Assembly: GCA_040756435.1 (NCBI GenBank)
Contig: JBFLZD010000003.1
Span: 1 to 64,000, forward strand
Length of the DNA stretch: 64,000 nt
Direction of reading: 5' to 3'
DNA from: Spirochaetota bacterium
Lineage (GTDB): Bacteria; Spirochaetota; UBA4802; UB4802
Below, piece after piece: positions 1 to 9,336 of the stretch. The notes under the pieces were generated by a model that worked only from the letters and a program-made list of their open reading frames with translations, made no database searches and was not told where the DNA came from. The number at the start of each line of letters is the position of its first letter. Within the stretch, counting starts at the first letter, position 1. A program made the position numbers and the translations under genes.

Positions 1-205
1 TAAACATTATTTTAAAGATTTTATTTATATTGTAACCTAATTTAATTATAGATATTAAATTATTAATGTATATATTTATTTATATGTTATTTTATACTAT
101 TTAATTTTCAAAATTTATGGTCATTCATTAATTTTTTATTGACATTTTTTACACTTTAATGCATTGTTACAAAAATATTGAAAATAAATTTTATGGAGGT
201 TTTTT

Positions 206-703
206 ATGGCTAAGTTAGACAAAAACAGACTTATCTTTGGGTTACTACTTATTATTCTTATAGCTATTGGTGAAATAATTTTCCATGTTCTTCATGTCCC
301 TGCCTGGCCTGCATTTTTGATTATGATCTTTTTCTTCATGGCACATATGGATAAAAAGCAGGCTCCTAATATGTTAGTTGGCGGTGCATTTGGTATATTG
401 ATGATAATTGCAGCAAAAATAATTGTTACAACACTTGTTGGCGCCGGATTAGATCAATTTGTAGCATTTCTGATATTCGTCCTTGTATTTGTATATTGTA
501 TAGTTGCTTTAGGGGAAATATTGCCAATATTATTCAATAATTATGCTTTCATGGCTTTGCTTTTTACAGCAACGTACATGCAAACGCCTAATCCTCAAAA
601 CCCATTTATCTTAACTGCAATATTATTAATTGGAGGAGGAATTTTCATCATAGGTATACTTGGAATAGTAAAATTATTGATGAAATTAGCTTCCCCTAAA
701 TGA
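206..703 (+). CDS. small polytopic membrane protein
   Basis: The 165-residue product is almost entirely hydrophobic, with about five or six predicted membrane segments (near residues 9-28, 33-48, 52-77, 82-103, 106-124 and 135-160) and a short Lys-containing tail. An SD (ggaggt) sits just before the ATG. Length and the Trp/Phe-rich second segment are loosely like DUF1097 (YcdZ) inner-membrane proteins, but this is only a resemblance. A TTGACA at 139-144 could be its -35 box, although the matching -10 is poor. It is followed by a hairpin and an acyl-CoA ligase gene in the same direction. No function is assigned. Confidence 0.8.
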   Translation: MAKLDKNRLIFGLLLIILIAIGEIIFHVLHVPAWPAFLIMIFFFMAHMDKKQAPNMLVGGAFGILMIIAAKIIVTTLVGAGLDQFVAFLIFVLVFVYCIVALGEILPILFNNYAFMALLFTATYMQTPNPQNPFILTAILLIGGGIFIIGILGIVKLLMKLASPK

Positions 704-728
704 ACACGATTAATTAATATCTTTTTTA

Positions 729-769
729 TTTAAGGAGGGATTTGTATTTAATTGAACGCCCTCCTTAAA
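729..769 (+). other. 11-bp perfect inverted repeat between genes
   Basis: The arms 729-739 and 759-769 are exact reverse complements (tttaaggaggg and its complement) around a 19-nt loop. No U-run follows on the plus strand, so it is not a classic rho-independent terminator. It could end the upstream transcript weakly or structure the leader of the acyl-CoA ligase mRNA. The left arm contains an SD-like sequence that would be hidden in the fold. Confidence 0.55.
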
Positions 770-842
770 ACTTCAAAACTTACATCTTATTCCCGTGGAA
801 ATAGTTATTAAAATAAATTTTAATTTTACAGGAGGAAAGTAT

Positions 843-2519
843 ATGAGCAAAAAAACTATCTCATATAAAGACAAACCATGGTTAAAATTTTATGATAAAG
901 GAGTACCTGCCACTATTGATTTTGTGGACTGTACTTTAAATGATTATTTTAATGAAGCTATAAATAAATATTCTGAAAGAGTAGCGTTTGTATCGCAGGG
1001 ATATGAAATGACATATAAAGAACTTGGAGAAGTTGTCAATAGATTTGCTACCTGCCTTGCTGATTTTGGTATACAAAAAGGCGACCGTGTTGCTATTCAT
1101 TTGCCAAATATTCTTCATTGTGTAGCTGCCTACTATGCTGTCATTAAGATTGGCGGCATAGTAGTCATGCATAATCCGTTATACTCCCCTGCTGAGCTTG
1201 AATATCAATTTAACGATTCAGGGACAAAAGTTGTAGTTACTCTAGACCTTTTTGGGAATACAATTATTGATTTAAGGCCAAAAACACAGGTTAAGCAGAT
1301 CGTTTGTGTCTCTTTACGGGATTACCTCCCTTCAAATGTTGACCCTAATACCATACTATCTGTAGAACCAAAACAAGCAGAAGATGTTTATAAGTGGAAA
1401 GATATTATGGATAAATATCCGGCACAACCCCCAAAAGTAACTGTAACAACTGAGGATATTGCTCAATTACAATATACAGGGGGAACAACAGGAGTTTCAA
1501 AAGGTGCGATGCTAACTCATAGCAACCTGACAAAACAGTTACAACAAATTGACGCCTGGGACACAACCATTCACAGAGGTGATGAAATGACCATGGTAGG
1601 CGCATTACCATTTTTTCACGTTTATGGATTATCAACTGTTATGAATTTAAATATTTATGATGGATTTAAAACAATTCTTACTGGTAGACCGACACCTGAA
1701 GCACTTATGGAAATTATTCAAAAATATCGACCACAAATTGCATGCCTTGTCCCCACAATGTATATTGGAATGCTCAATCACCCAGATTTTGAAAAATTAG
1801 ATCTTACATGTGTTAAGCGATTGATGTGCGGAAGCGCACCACTACCATTAGAAGTAATAAAAGCATATGAAGAAAAAGCTGGTGTGCATATTAATGAGGG
1901 ATATGGATTAACCGAAGCATCACCAGTTACACACTCAAATCCTTATGGAACTGTACAAAAATCCGGTAGCATAGGTGTTCCTTATCCCAGTACAGAAGTT
2001 AGAATTGTTGACCTTGAAACAGGAGAAAATGATGTACCCGTTGGTCAGCCAGGTGAAATGATTATTAAAGGCCCTCAAATAATGAAAGGATACTGGAATA
2101 GGCCGGATGAAACATCCAAAACCATACGGAATGGATGGCTATACACCGGTGATATCGCAATTATGGATGAGGATGGATATTTCTTTATTGTTGATAGGAA
2201 AAAAGATATGGTAATATCAGGTGGCTATAATGTTTATCCGCGTGAGATTGATGAAGTTTTATATACTCATCCCAAGGTTCTGGAAGCTTGCTGTATAGGG
2301 ATACCACATCCTACAAGAGGTGAGCAAATAAAAGCATTTGTAGTTCTTAAAGAAGGCGAAACAGCTACTGAAAAAGAAATAATTGATTACTGTGCAACAA
2401 AATTAGCCAAATATAAATTACCAACAATAGTTGAATTTAGAACAGAATTACCCAAAAGTAATGTTGGAAAAATATTACGTAAAGTTCTTAGAGAGGAGGA
2501 AATGCAGAAGATTAAATGA
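843..2519 (+). CDS. long-chain acyl-CoA synthetase (AMP-forming)
   Basis: This 558-residue enzyme of the ANL superfamily should activate fatty acids to acyl-CoA using ATP. Visible motifs in order: phosphate loop YTGGTTGVSKG (about residue 211), YGLTEASPV, GWLYTGDIA (about 430), hinge/adenylate motif DRKKDMVISGGYN (about 451), and the C-terminal KSNVGKILRK with the catalytic Lys (about 540). The ATG at 843 was chosen because aggagg lies directly upstream; an in-frame GTG at 795 would add 16 unlikely residues. It precedes HMG-CoA reductase, with an inverted repeat between them. The exact acyl chain specificity cannot be read from sequence. Confidence 0.93.
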   Translation: MSKKTISYKDKPWLKFYDKGVPATIDFVDCTLNDYFNEAINKYSERVAFVSQGYEMTYKELGEVVNRFATCLADFGIQKGDRVAIHLPNILHCVAAYYAVIKIGGIVVMHNPLYSPAELEYQFNDSGTKVVVTLDLFGNTIIDLRPKTQVKQIVCVSLRDYLPSNVDPNTILSVEPKQAEDVYKWKDIMDKYPAQPPKVTVTTEDIAQLQYTGGTTGVSKGAMLTHSNLTKQLQQIDAWDTTIHRGDEMTMVGALPFFHVYGLSTVMNLNIYDGFKTILTGRPTPEALMEIIQKYRPQIACLVPTMYIGMLNHPDFEKLDLTCVKRLMCGSAPLPLEVIKAYEEKAGVHINEGYGLTEASPVTHSNPYGTVQKSGSIGVPYPSTEVRIVDLETGENDVPVGQPGEMIIKGPQIMKGYWNRPDETSKTIRNGWLYTGDIAIMDEDGYFFIVDRKKDMVISGGYNVYPREIDEVLYTHPKVLEACCIGIPHPTRGEQIKAFVVLKEGETATEKEIIDYCATKLAKYKLPTIVEFRTELPKSNVGKILRKVLREEEMQKIK

Positions 2520-2571
2520 TAAAGAAGTACTAAAACCAAATAATCGAATAATTCAGGCCACCAATTCTGTA

Positions 2572-2616
2572 TAATGAGTGCTGGCATTACAGTGTTGTTT
2601 AAACCAGCACTCATTA
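2572..2616 (+). terminator. 13-bp perfect inverted repeat, probable terminator
   Basis: Arms 2572-2584 (taatgagtgctgg) and 2604-2616 are perfect reverse complements with a 19-nt loop. It lies 50 bp after the acyl-CoA ligase stop and is followed by an A/T-rich stretch without a strong U-run. A terminator or mRNA-stabilising hairpin is most likely. An operator for the next gene is possible. Confidence 0.5.
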
Positions 2617-2733
2617 ATATACCTTTATTTGCCACTTTTATTCTCTACAATTTATACTTATCTTAACCTATTATTTTTGTAAAATATATTACATTGCCAA
2701 TCATTTAATCATTTATAGCAAGGAGGAAAGATT

Positions 2734-3909
2734 ATGTTAGAAAGAACCAAAATTCCAAGAAATGACAATAATGACTATACTATAGAAATGGCAAAACTAC
2801 GTCAAAATTTCATCACAACAATGACAGGAACAGAATTACATCATGTTAGTTCATTTTCCTTTGATCCAAAAGTTCTTCCGGGAAACATTGAACATTTTAC
2901 TGGTGTAGCCCAGGTCCCTATTGGAATAGCAGGACCACTCTTAATACATGGTGAACATGCCAATGGCGAATTTTATGTTCCGTTAGCAACTACCGAAGGC
3001 ACATTAGTTGCCAGTTATAACCGAGGCATGAAATTATTTTATGAAGCCGGTGGAATTATTACAACAGTAAGTGATGATTCTATGCAAAGAGCCCCTGTCT
3101 TTGTTTTTGAAAATGCTATCTTAGCTCGAAATTTTGGAGAATGGATTGATGAACATTTTTATGATATTAAAGAACAGGCAGAAAGTACTACTAAAACAGG
3201 TAAATTAAAGAAAATTGAAAAATTCCATGTTGGTAATATGATGTTTTTACGCTTCAATTTTTCAACCGGTGATGCAGCTGGTCAAAATATGGTGGGGAAA
3301 GCAACATGGGTAGCCTGTAATTGGATAATGAAAAACAACTCTACGATTAAACGATATACTCTCTCTGGTAATATTGATACCGATAAAAAATATTCTCACC
3401 TTAATACTTTAAGTACGCGAGGCAAAAGAGTTACAGCAGAAATAACAATTCCCAGAAAATTATTTATCGATTTTATGAAACTCCCACCGGAAGCTGTAGT
3501 AAAAATGAGATATACAACTACACTGGGAGCATTTATTTCTGGGGCCAATAACAACGGCCTTCATTCTGCCAATGCTATTACAGCTATTTTTATTGCCACT
3601 GGTCAGGATGTTGCAAATATTGCAGAATCATCATCTGCTATAGCCTATGCAGAAGTAACTGAAAATGGGGATTATTATTATTTTATAACATTACCTTCGC
3701 TTATAATTGCAACGTACGGTGGCGGAACAGGGTTGCCAACTCAAAAAGAATGCCTTGAAATCTTGGGTTGTTATGGTGCTGGTAAAGTATATAAATTTGC
3801 AGAAATTATTGCGGCAACAGTTTTATGTGGCGAATTTTCACTGGCAACAGCAGTGATTTCAGGAGGAGAATGGGTTTCCAGTCATGAAAAATTAGGAAGG
3901 AATAGATAA
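2734..3909 (+). CDS. hydroxymethylglutaryl-CoA reductase, class I type
   Basis: The 391-residue product is the catalytic part of HMG-CoA reductase (HMG-CoA to mevalonate). Visible signatures: GVAQVPIGIAGPL, ATTEGTLVAS with the catalytic Glu (about residue 87), SGDAAGQNM, the DTDKK active-site Lys (about 218), GQDVANIAESS with the catalytic Asp (about 292), GGGTGLPTQ, and a C-terminal SSHEKLGRNR matching the catalytic His of class I enzymes. There is no membrane anchor, unlike eukaryotic class I forms. A strong SD (aaggagg) precedes the ATG. No other mevalonate-pathway gene is in the window, so its pathway role is inferred. Confidence 0.93.
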   Translation: MLERTKIPRNDNNDYTIEMAKLRQNFITTMTGTELHHVSSFSFDPKVLPGNIEHFTGVAQVPIGIAGPLLIHGEHANGEFYVPLATTEGTLVASYNRGMKLFYEAGGIITTVSDDSMQRAPVFVFENAILARNFGEWIDEHFYDIKEQAESTTKTGKLKKIEKFHVGNMMFLRFNFSTGDAAGQNMVGKATWVACNWIMKNNSTIKRYTLSGNIDTDKKYSHLNTLSTRGKRVTAEITIPRKLFIDFMKLPPEAVVKMRYTTTLGAFISGANNNGLHSANAITAIFIATGQDVANIAESSSAIAYAEVTENGDYYYFITLPSLIIATYGGGTGLPTQKECLEILGCYGAGKVYKFAEIIAATVLCGEFSLATAVISGGEWVSSHEKLGRNR

Positions 3910-3912
3910 GTT

Positions 3913-4833
3913 TTATAATTCATCCGTTTTATTTTCATTCAACATCTTCTCCCGTAATTGGCACATCTTTTCATAATCAAAATAATATTTTTTTGATTCA
4001 TAAATTTTTCTAAATTTAGTTTTGTATTTTTTTGAATCGAAATATTCCTTCATACGTTTTGATACAGGAAATATTTGTTCAGAAGGATCATAAACCTGGG
4101 GGGTATTGGTGTTTTTATCAATGATAGTCCCAGTAATCATACCCCAAGACATATCTGAAAGCGAATAACCTTTAATATCTCGCAGGATAGCTCTTAATAT
4201 TGCTTCATGACTGGGATTAAAAAACTTGAATTTTCGTGAATACATTACTGCACCATGAAAATGATCAGGAACATCCATGAAACCATCTTTCACTACCTGT
4301 TCACCAACAATGTACATTAACTCCATCATATAATTTAAGCTTCCCAGTCCAGGCTTTGATTGACCAGGCAGTTGTGGTTTATCAGGGTCAAAAGTTGCTT
4401 TAGGATTTTGAGCAGAAAGCCATTCGATTACAACCATATCCAATGACGTTGGAGCATCATATTCCTCACAAAACCTCTTTTGTGGCATAAAACGAGATTC
4501 AGAAACTCTTAAATCTATTAATAGATGTTCAGGATCCATCTTTTCATAATATATTTTTAAATAATGTATTTGAGCATCGTCTTTATCTATATCAATTTCA
4601 ATATTATCAAATCCTAATCTCAGTAGATGGTCGACCAAACCAACTGTTTTAATCATTCCATAAAGAGTATCTGCATCCAACCTGTTTAAAAATAAATTCT
4701 TATTTTGACTGCTTAAAGCAAAATATCCAAAACTCCCTTCAAGATCTAGTGTTCCAAAATTTTTTGAAAGTGTTTTCCCAGAATCGATTGGTTCAAAATA
4801 TTTTAATATAGATTTTTTTTTAGGTTTTCTCAC
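3913..4833 (-). CDS. conserved hypothetical protein, soluble
   Basis: I do not recognise a characterised family. The 306-residue protein has no signal peptide or membrane segment. The N-terminus is very basic. A central, strongly patterned block (LPGQSKPGLGSLNYMMELM, then DGFMDVPDHFHGAVMYSRKF and RDIKGYSLSDMSWGMITG) looks like the conserved core of a widespread hypothetical family. The C-terminal 50 residues are Lys/Tyr-rich. The start is a GTG with SD aaaggag 9 nt upstream. It is the second gene of a likely two-gene operon, 19 bp after its partner. It is convergent with HMG-CoA reductase with only 3 bp between stops. Confidence 0.8.
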   Translation of the reverse strand: MRKPKKKSILKYFEPIDSGKTLSKNFGTLDLEGSFGYFALSSQNKNLFLNRLDADTLYGMIKTVGLVDHLLRLGFDNIEIDIDKDDAQIHYLKIYYEKMDPEHLLIDLRVSESRFMPQKRFCEEYDAPTSLDMVVIEWLSAQNPKATFDPDKPQLPGQSKPGLGSLNYMMELMYIVGEQVVKDGFMDVPDHFHGAVMYSRKFKFFNPSHEAILRAILRDIKGYSLSDMSWGMITGTIIDKNTNTPQVYDPSEQIFPVSKRMKEYFDSKKYKTKFRKIYESKKYYFDYEKMCQLREKMLNENKTDEL

Positions 4834-4852
4834 TCAAATTTTCTCCTTTCTT

Positions 4853-5710
4853 TTATTCTGACCACCGATCTGAATTGTACACCATTTTCACCTGTAATAA
4901 AAAATGATCTATATTTCTCAAATCAATTATAGGCACAACCATCATTCGTGCAAATTTATCATATTCGCGAACCTGTAATAATGCTTTTCTGTAATCATCA
5001 TTTAATGTTTCACCAATAATTATAAGTCGTGCATTGGATTGTTGATAAAACTTTAAAAGTTCCTTTGGATCATTTACCGTAAAAACATCTTCAGTGGGAA
5101 GAAAGTCAGGTGAAATTTCTATTTTGCAATCTTTTTTTCGTGAAACTATCGCACTTACCAGGTCAGTATTTTTTTTAAATCTCTCAATATAGCTGGTTTC
5201 AGCATGCGGTTGCAGATTTACAAATATAATTATTCCATTTTCTGAGTTACGATAATATATTCGTTTATTCCTATCTAAAAGGCGTTTTACTTGATTCCAC
5301 TGTTTATAATCGATTGCATCATTATGCTTGAAAACTGTAATTCTTTTCCCTGTATGCTGGTCATACGAATAAATATCTCCAATACAAATTAAATAACGTT
5401 TTCGTTTTGTTAATGTACTTACTCTATCGAGTGTCTCCAGCTTACGGTCAATAGTAATAAAATCAGCTGAAGCATAGGGTACACGATACTCAGCAGGAAA
5501 TAGTGTGGATAATAAACTATAAACTATTTCATCATATTTTATTTCAATTGCTTCAACACCAGCCTGTTCAAATCTGTAAATATCATCAATAAATATTTGA
5601 TCTGATTCATTATAGGTTTTTCCCTTTATTGTATAACTTTGTAAATATTTACAAATACAAGCGGGATTATTTTCTAAAATTTTTTTTATTTGTTCAATTT
5701 TTACTAGCAT
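4853..5710 (-). CDS. hypothetical protein, soluble
   Basis: The 285-residue product is unrecognised. It has no signal peptide or membrane segment. Hydrophobic beta-strand-like runs (KRYLICIGDIYSYD, GIIIFVNLQPHAETS, ARLIIIGETLNDDYRKAL, MMVVPIIDLRNIDHFL) suggest an alpha/beta fold. It is the first gene of a pair with 3913-4833. The SD is weak (aagaag). An ACTATCGC copy lies inside it at 5145-5152. No function can be inferred from context. Confidence 0.75.
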   Translation of the reverse strand: MLVKIEQIKKILENNPACICKYLQSYTIKGKTYNESDQIFIDDIYRFEQAGVEAIEIKYDEIVYSLLSTLFPAEYRVPYASADFITIDRKLETLDRVSTLTKRKRYLICIGDIYSYDQHTGKRITVFKHNDAIDYKQWNQVKRLLDRNKRIYYRNSENGIIIFVNLQPHAETSYIERFKKNTDLVSAIVSRKKDCKIEISPDFLPTEDVFTVNDPKELLKFYQQSNARLIIIGETLNDDYRKALLQVREYDKFARMMVVPIIDLRNIDHFLLQVKMVYNSDRWSE

Positions 5711-5826
5711 CTTCTTAATTTAACATAATTGCATTTTAAATACAATGAATACAATATTTTAACATTGAGTTAAATATTCTATTAAAATAAGTATAATAAC
5801 TAAATATTCTTTTATTCAAGTATATT

Positions 5827-5911
5827 TTATGGGCACCTCTAAAAAACTGCTTTCTACCGAAATTATTCATATAATAAAAAGCAGTTTTACCTTATTATAT
5901 TGTGCCCATAA
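5827..5911. repeat. nested inverted repeat in a 395-bp gene-free gap
   Basis: Two nested stems are visible: an outer one, tatgggcac at 5828-5836 against gtgcccata at 5902-5910, and an inner one, aaaactgcttt at about 5843-5853 against its complement at about 5878-5888. A diverged second copy of the ctctaaaaaact segment follows in inverted orientation near 5930-5946. Begins GGGCACCTCTAAAAAA, which loosely resembles the GGGGCTGTCTTAAAA ends of the MITE-like elements in this window. It may be a small non-autonomous element or a terminator. The rest of 5711-6105 shows nothing else. Confidence 0.5.
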
Positions 5912-6105
5912 GGGTACAACCAAAATAATAGTTTTTAGAAGTTCCTTTATTTATTCAATAAAAATTTAATTGAAATTATTGTACAAATTTATTATAATCG
6001 TATAGCTACTTAATTAATGACAATTTTAACATAATGTATACAATTACCCATTAAAATAGCGGGATTGGAGTCTTTAATTTCCTAATGTTTTATGAATAAA
6101 TTCAG

Positions 6106-7200
6106 TTATAAATCAATAATATATTTATATAAACTCACTGCATTTTTAATTTTTGAGCTATCTATCTGCCCAATTTTTATTGAATCACGAAAAAGGGTTG
6201 AAATAGCTTCAATTTCCTTTTCTATAAATTTATTTTCCTCATACAAAAATAATACAATTAACCCTATCATTGGCCGGTAGTTTATACATGAATAAGATTT
6301 TAACTTATTTAATTTATTTGACAGGTACCTGAAAATACAATAAATGTATTGATCCTCATACTGTGATTTAATAATCACATATTTTACATAACAATTTGAT
6401 CTGGCAATATAATAATAGTTTTCAAACACTTTAAAAACTTCATGAAAATAATTTGAGCCCAAAAAAAGCGAACCCTTATTTATGGCTAATGATAATTCAA
6501 TCAAAGAAAATATTGTGGGGATACAATTACTATATAATTCATTAATAATTTTTTGATGAATTATAAATTTTTCATGCACCCTAATGAATATAACCGGGCA
6601 GAATATTTCTATAGCTGTTGGACATGGGATATTTAAATACGATATAACATTTTTAACCATGGGATATGTTGAAAATGCCCAGATTAAAGAACTCTGCTCT
6701 TCAAACAACTTTAACCGTTTTTCATATAATTTATCATTTTTTAAAGTTGTGATATCAATTATTACACCATCTGGTTGGCTGATAATTTTTTTATACAGAT
6801 CATCTGATAAGGTTATAAAAAAATCTTTGAAAATGTTATCATTAAAGGAGTTGATCAAAATACCAAAGTAATTTTGCTTAAAATCATATTGAAATAATAA
6901 AGCCTCAACAAACCCTAAAGATTTAAGTTTTTTATTTAATTCTTCTCCTATAAATTGCAATGTATTTTCATACATTATTTCAGGACTAACAAATGTTATT
7001 GAATCATTAAATGACCTACTTAAAACAGTATAATATAACTTATGAAGGGAATAAAGCAAGCTATCAGGATTATCTATAGAATCCTGGGGTTTATGAATTA
7101 CTTTAGCAACCAGTTCTTGAAATTCTGTGTTAAATGTTTTTTCTCGTATTTTTTGAATTTCATCATTGAATTCAATATTTTCCAAAGTACGCCTCACCAC
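6106..7200 (-). CDS. hypothetical protein
   Basis: The 364-residue product is unrecognised. It has no signal peptide. Ile/Tyr/Phe/Asn-rich sequence with hydrophobic stretches (PTAIEIFCPVIFIRVH, MIGLIVLFLYEE) and predicted helices suggests a soluble, helix-rich protein. The middle could be a degenerate GAF- or PAS-like sensor region (LLFQYDFKQNYFGILINSF), but this is weak. The start is set at a GTG 3 bp after the nadA stop, without a good SD, so it probably depends on translational coupling; the true start could be slightly downstream. It is the last gene of an apparent barrel protein-nadA-unknown operon. Confidence 0.7.
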   Translation of the reverse strand: MVRRTLENIEFNDEIQKIREKTFNTEFQELVAKVIHKPQDSIDNPDSLLYSLHKLYYTVLSRSFNDSITFVSPEIMYENTLQFIGEELNKKLKSLGFVEALLFQYDFKQNYFGILINSFNDNIFKDFFITLSDDLYKKIISQPDGVIIDITTLKNDKLYEKRLKLFEEQSSLIWAFSTYPMVKNVISYLNIPCPTAIEIFCPVIFIRVHEKFIIHQKIINELYSNCIPTIFSLIELSLAINKGSLFLGSNYFHEVFKVFENYYYIARSNCYVKYVIIKSQYEDQYIYCIFRYLSNKLNKLKSYSCINYRPMIGLIVLFLYEENKFIEKEIEAISTLFRDSIKIGQIDSSKIKNAVSLYKYIIDL

Positions 7201-7203
7201 AAA

Positions 7204-8097
7204 TCAGGATAAATCCAGCATTTTCTGCAGCGCTGTAAATGCTTTAATCCTGGTGTCCTCTTTTACAGTTACTATCGGTTGTTCATCTTGTAATGCTATT
7301 AAAATTTTTTCAAGGGTAATCTTCTTCATATTTGGGCATATAAAACCTTTTGAAGCAAGTATAAATTCTTTTTCTGGTGCAATTTTTTTCAATTTATGCA
7401 ACATTCCTTCTTCTGTCCCAACAATAATTTGCTTATGAGGAATTGTATTAATATTTTTTACCATCTGTCCTGTTGACAAAACTTTATCGGCCATGTCAAT
7501 GATTTCTGGCCTGCATTCAGGATGAACTATCACACAAGCTTGTGGATATTTTTGTTTTATAGCAATCAACTCTTCCTTTGTAAAACGATCGTGTGTTGGA
7601 CAAAATCCTTTCCAGGGAATGATTTTTTTAGATGTAAATCGTTGAACATAATGAGCCAAATTTTTATCTGGAATAAATAAAATTGTATCATTATGTATCT
7701 TATTAATAATATTAACAGCATTTGCTGATGTTACACAAATGTCAGAAACAGCTTTAACTTCAGCAGAAGAATTAATATATGTTACAACCGCAGCATCAGG
7801 ATTTTCTTCTTTCAACTTTAAAACATCTTCTGCTTCAGCCATATCCGCCATGGGACAACCTGCTGACAAATCAGGCAAAATTACTTTTTTTTGTGGCGAT
7901 AGTATATATGCTGATTCTGCCATAAAATGAACACCACAGAATACTATAACATCAGCATCGTTATCAGCAGCAATGCGCGATAGTTCTAAGGAATCGCCTG
8001 TAAAATCTGCAATATCCTGAACCTCTGGATTTTGATAATTATGTGCAAGTATTAACGCTTTTTTTTGTCTTTTCAATTTCTCAATTTCTTTTATCAA
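7204..8097 (-). CDS. nadA: quinolinate synthase A
   Basis: The product (297 residues) condenses iminoaspartate with dihydroxyacetone phosphate to quinolinate in NAD synthesis, using a 4Fe-4S cluster. Diagnostic blocks: ILAHNYQNPEVQDIADFTGDS, FCGVHFMAESAY (first cluster Cys), CVTSANAV (second), HPECRPEI, GTEEGMLH and FICPNMKK (third). The longest ORF starts at 8202, but that extension is not NadA-like and overlaps the next gene. A TTG at 8097 with SD aggggag at proper spacing gives the normal family length. No nadB or nadC is present here, so it is separated from its usual partners. An ACTATCGC copy lies inside at 7977-7984. Confidence 0.95.
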   Translation of the reverse strand: MIKEIEKLKRQKKALILAHNYQNPEVQDIADFTGDSLELSRIAADNDADVIVFCGVHFMAESAYILSPQKKVILPDLSAGCPMADMAEAEDVLKLKEENPDAAVVTYINSSAEVKAVSDICVTSANAVNIINKIHNDTILFIPDKNLAHYVQRFTSKKIIPWKGFCPTHDRFTKEELIAIKQKYPQACVIVHPECRPEIIDMADKVLSTGQMVKNINTIPHKQIIVGTEEGMLHKLKKIAPEKEFILASKGFICPNMKKITLEKILIALQDEQPIVTVKEDTRIKAFTALQKMLDLS

Positions 8098-8176
8098 TAC
8101 TACTCCCCTAAAAAAAATAGAATGTGTAATCAATACAATAACAAAGTGTGATATATAAAACTTCAAGGAAATTTTT

Positions 8177-9091
8177 TTAAAATGAATATGAAAGTGAAAC
8201 ACTCAGCAAGTGAGCAAAAAATGACTTTCCTGCCAGATCAGATCGTATATAGGGATTCATACCCTTATAGCCACTACCGTTGCTCCCACCATGTCCCCCA
8301 CCTGTTGTTGATGTTAGAGAAGGAGGATTGTAATAATTTACATTATAGGCTATCATTATTTTTATAGTGTTATAGACTTTTTTACTCAAACCAAAATCAG
8401 CTCCATAGATTGTATAATCACCTGAATCAGTTCCAGCATTAATTCCAACCATATATACAGTTTGATCATCATACAAGGACATCCCTATTCTTACGACTTT
8501 TTTGTCATAGGTATAGTCCAGATTTGAAAAATTATTAGATAGATAATGATATTCCAATTCATAACCAATTATATCATTTAAATCATAACTTAATGAACCA
8601 ATAAACGTATGATTAATTATATCAATATTAAAATTATAATCGTATTGTTTATCTTCTCTAGTATAATCTAAATCAATGGTTGCATTTCCAATATAAATGC
8701 TACCGTTTATTATATACATTTTGCTGTTAAATGAATTTTCACCTTTTGCTATTGAATACCCTCCGCCCAACTCCATAAATTCACCAATCGATAGTAAAGT
8801 TTTAATTTGTCCCAACCCTGTATTAATTTCAGCAAAGTTACCTGCACCATCGGTTATTTGTTGATGTATAGTATACATACCTGTTGCTTCAATTTCTAAA
8901 AAGCTCACTGCATACCCAATCCTGCCAAAAGGTTTATACGCAATGTTTGTATCAGAAATACCAGAAGAGTAAGTACTTTTAAATCCTATTGTTGTTTTAA
9001 TTTTTTCAGCAAATACTGTAATAGGACAACATGTTATTATCAAAGAAGTTATAAAGATAATGATAAAATATTGCTTTTTATAACAATTCAT
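8177..9091 (-). CDS. predicted outer-membrane beta-barrel protein
   Basis: The 304-residue product starts with a signal peptide (basic MNCYKKQ, then a hydrophobic run ending ITVFAEK; cleavage after about residue 28). The mature part alternates aromatic and polar residues in strand-like segments (GFKSTYSSG, ISLGEFMELGGGYS-type, TIDLDYTRED, YELEYHYLSN) and ends with an aromatic Phe (LLSVSLSYSF), the usual barrel C-terminal signal. A Gly-rich loop (TTGGGHGGSNGSGY) is near the end. It probably acts in the outer membrane. Its specific cargo or role is unknown. It is upstream of nadA in the same direction. Confidence 0.75.
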   Translation of the reverse strand: MNCYKKQYFIIIFITSLIITCCPITVFAEKIKTTIGFKSTYSSGISDTNIAYKPFGRIGYAVSFLEIEATGMYTIHQQITDGAGNFAEINTGLGQIKTLLSIGEFMELGGGYSIAKGENSFNSKMYIINGSIYIGNATIDLDYTREDKQYDYNFNIDIINHTFIGSLSYDLNDIIGYELEYHYLSNNFSNLDYTYDKKVVRIGMSLYDDQTVYMVGINAGTDSGDYTIYGADFGLSKKVYNTIKIMIAYNVNYYNPPSLTSTTGGGHGGSNGSGYKGMNPYIRSDLAGKSFFAHLLSVSLSYSF

Positions 9092-9280
9092 ACAATTCCC
9101 TCTTTAAAAAAATGTGATTATTTTTTTAATTATCTAAATTAACATTACCACTTGTTGGATAAATTTGTGAAAAATATTTTATTACCTATTGAGTGTTCCT
9201 CCAGCCCTGGGTACTATAGTATATATTTTTTCCATATTGTCACTTTTAAAATTCACAGCCCACTATCCTTTTACAAACAA

Positions 9281-9311
9281 AATAAGCCATGTCATCACGG
9301 CATGGCTTATT
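9281..9311 (-). terminator. rho-independent terminator of the Lys-rich secreted protein gene
   Basis: Perfect 11-bp stem: aataagccatg at 9281-9291 and its complement at 9301-9311, with a 9-nt loop. On the minus strand it is followed by a T-rich tract (ttttgttt). It sits 26 bp past the stop of the gene at 9337-9657. Confidence 0.85.
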
Positions 9312-9336
9312 CAAATTATTGTACCAGATTAAATTC

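Noticed and set aside
1-205. Gene at the left edge
   Set aside because: Only AT-rich sequence with a TTGACA is visible; no open frame.
7204-8202. NadA starting at 8202
   Set aside because: The 35-residue N-terminal extension is not NadA-like and overlaps the barrel gene. A TTG at 8097 has a good SD.
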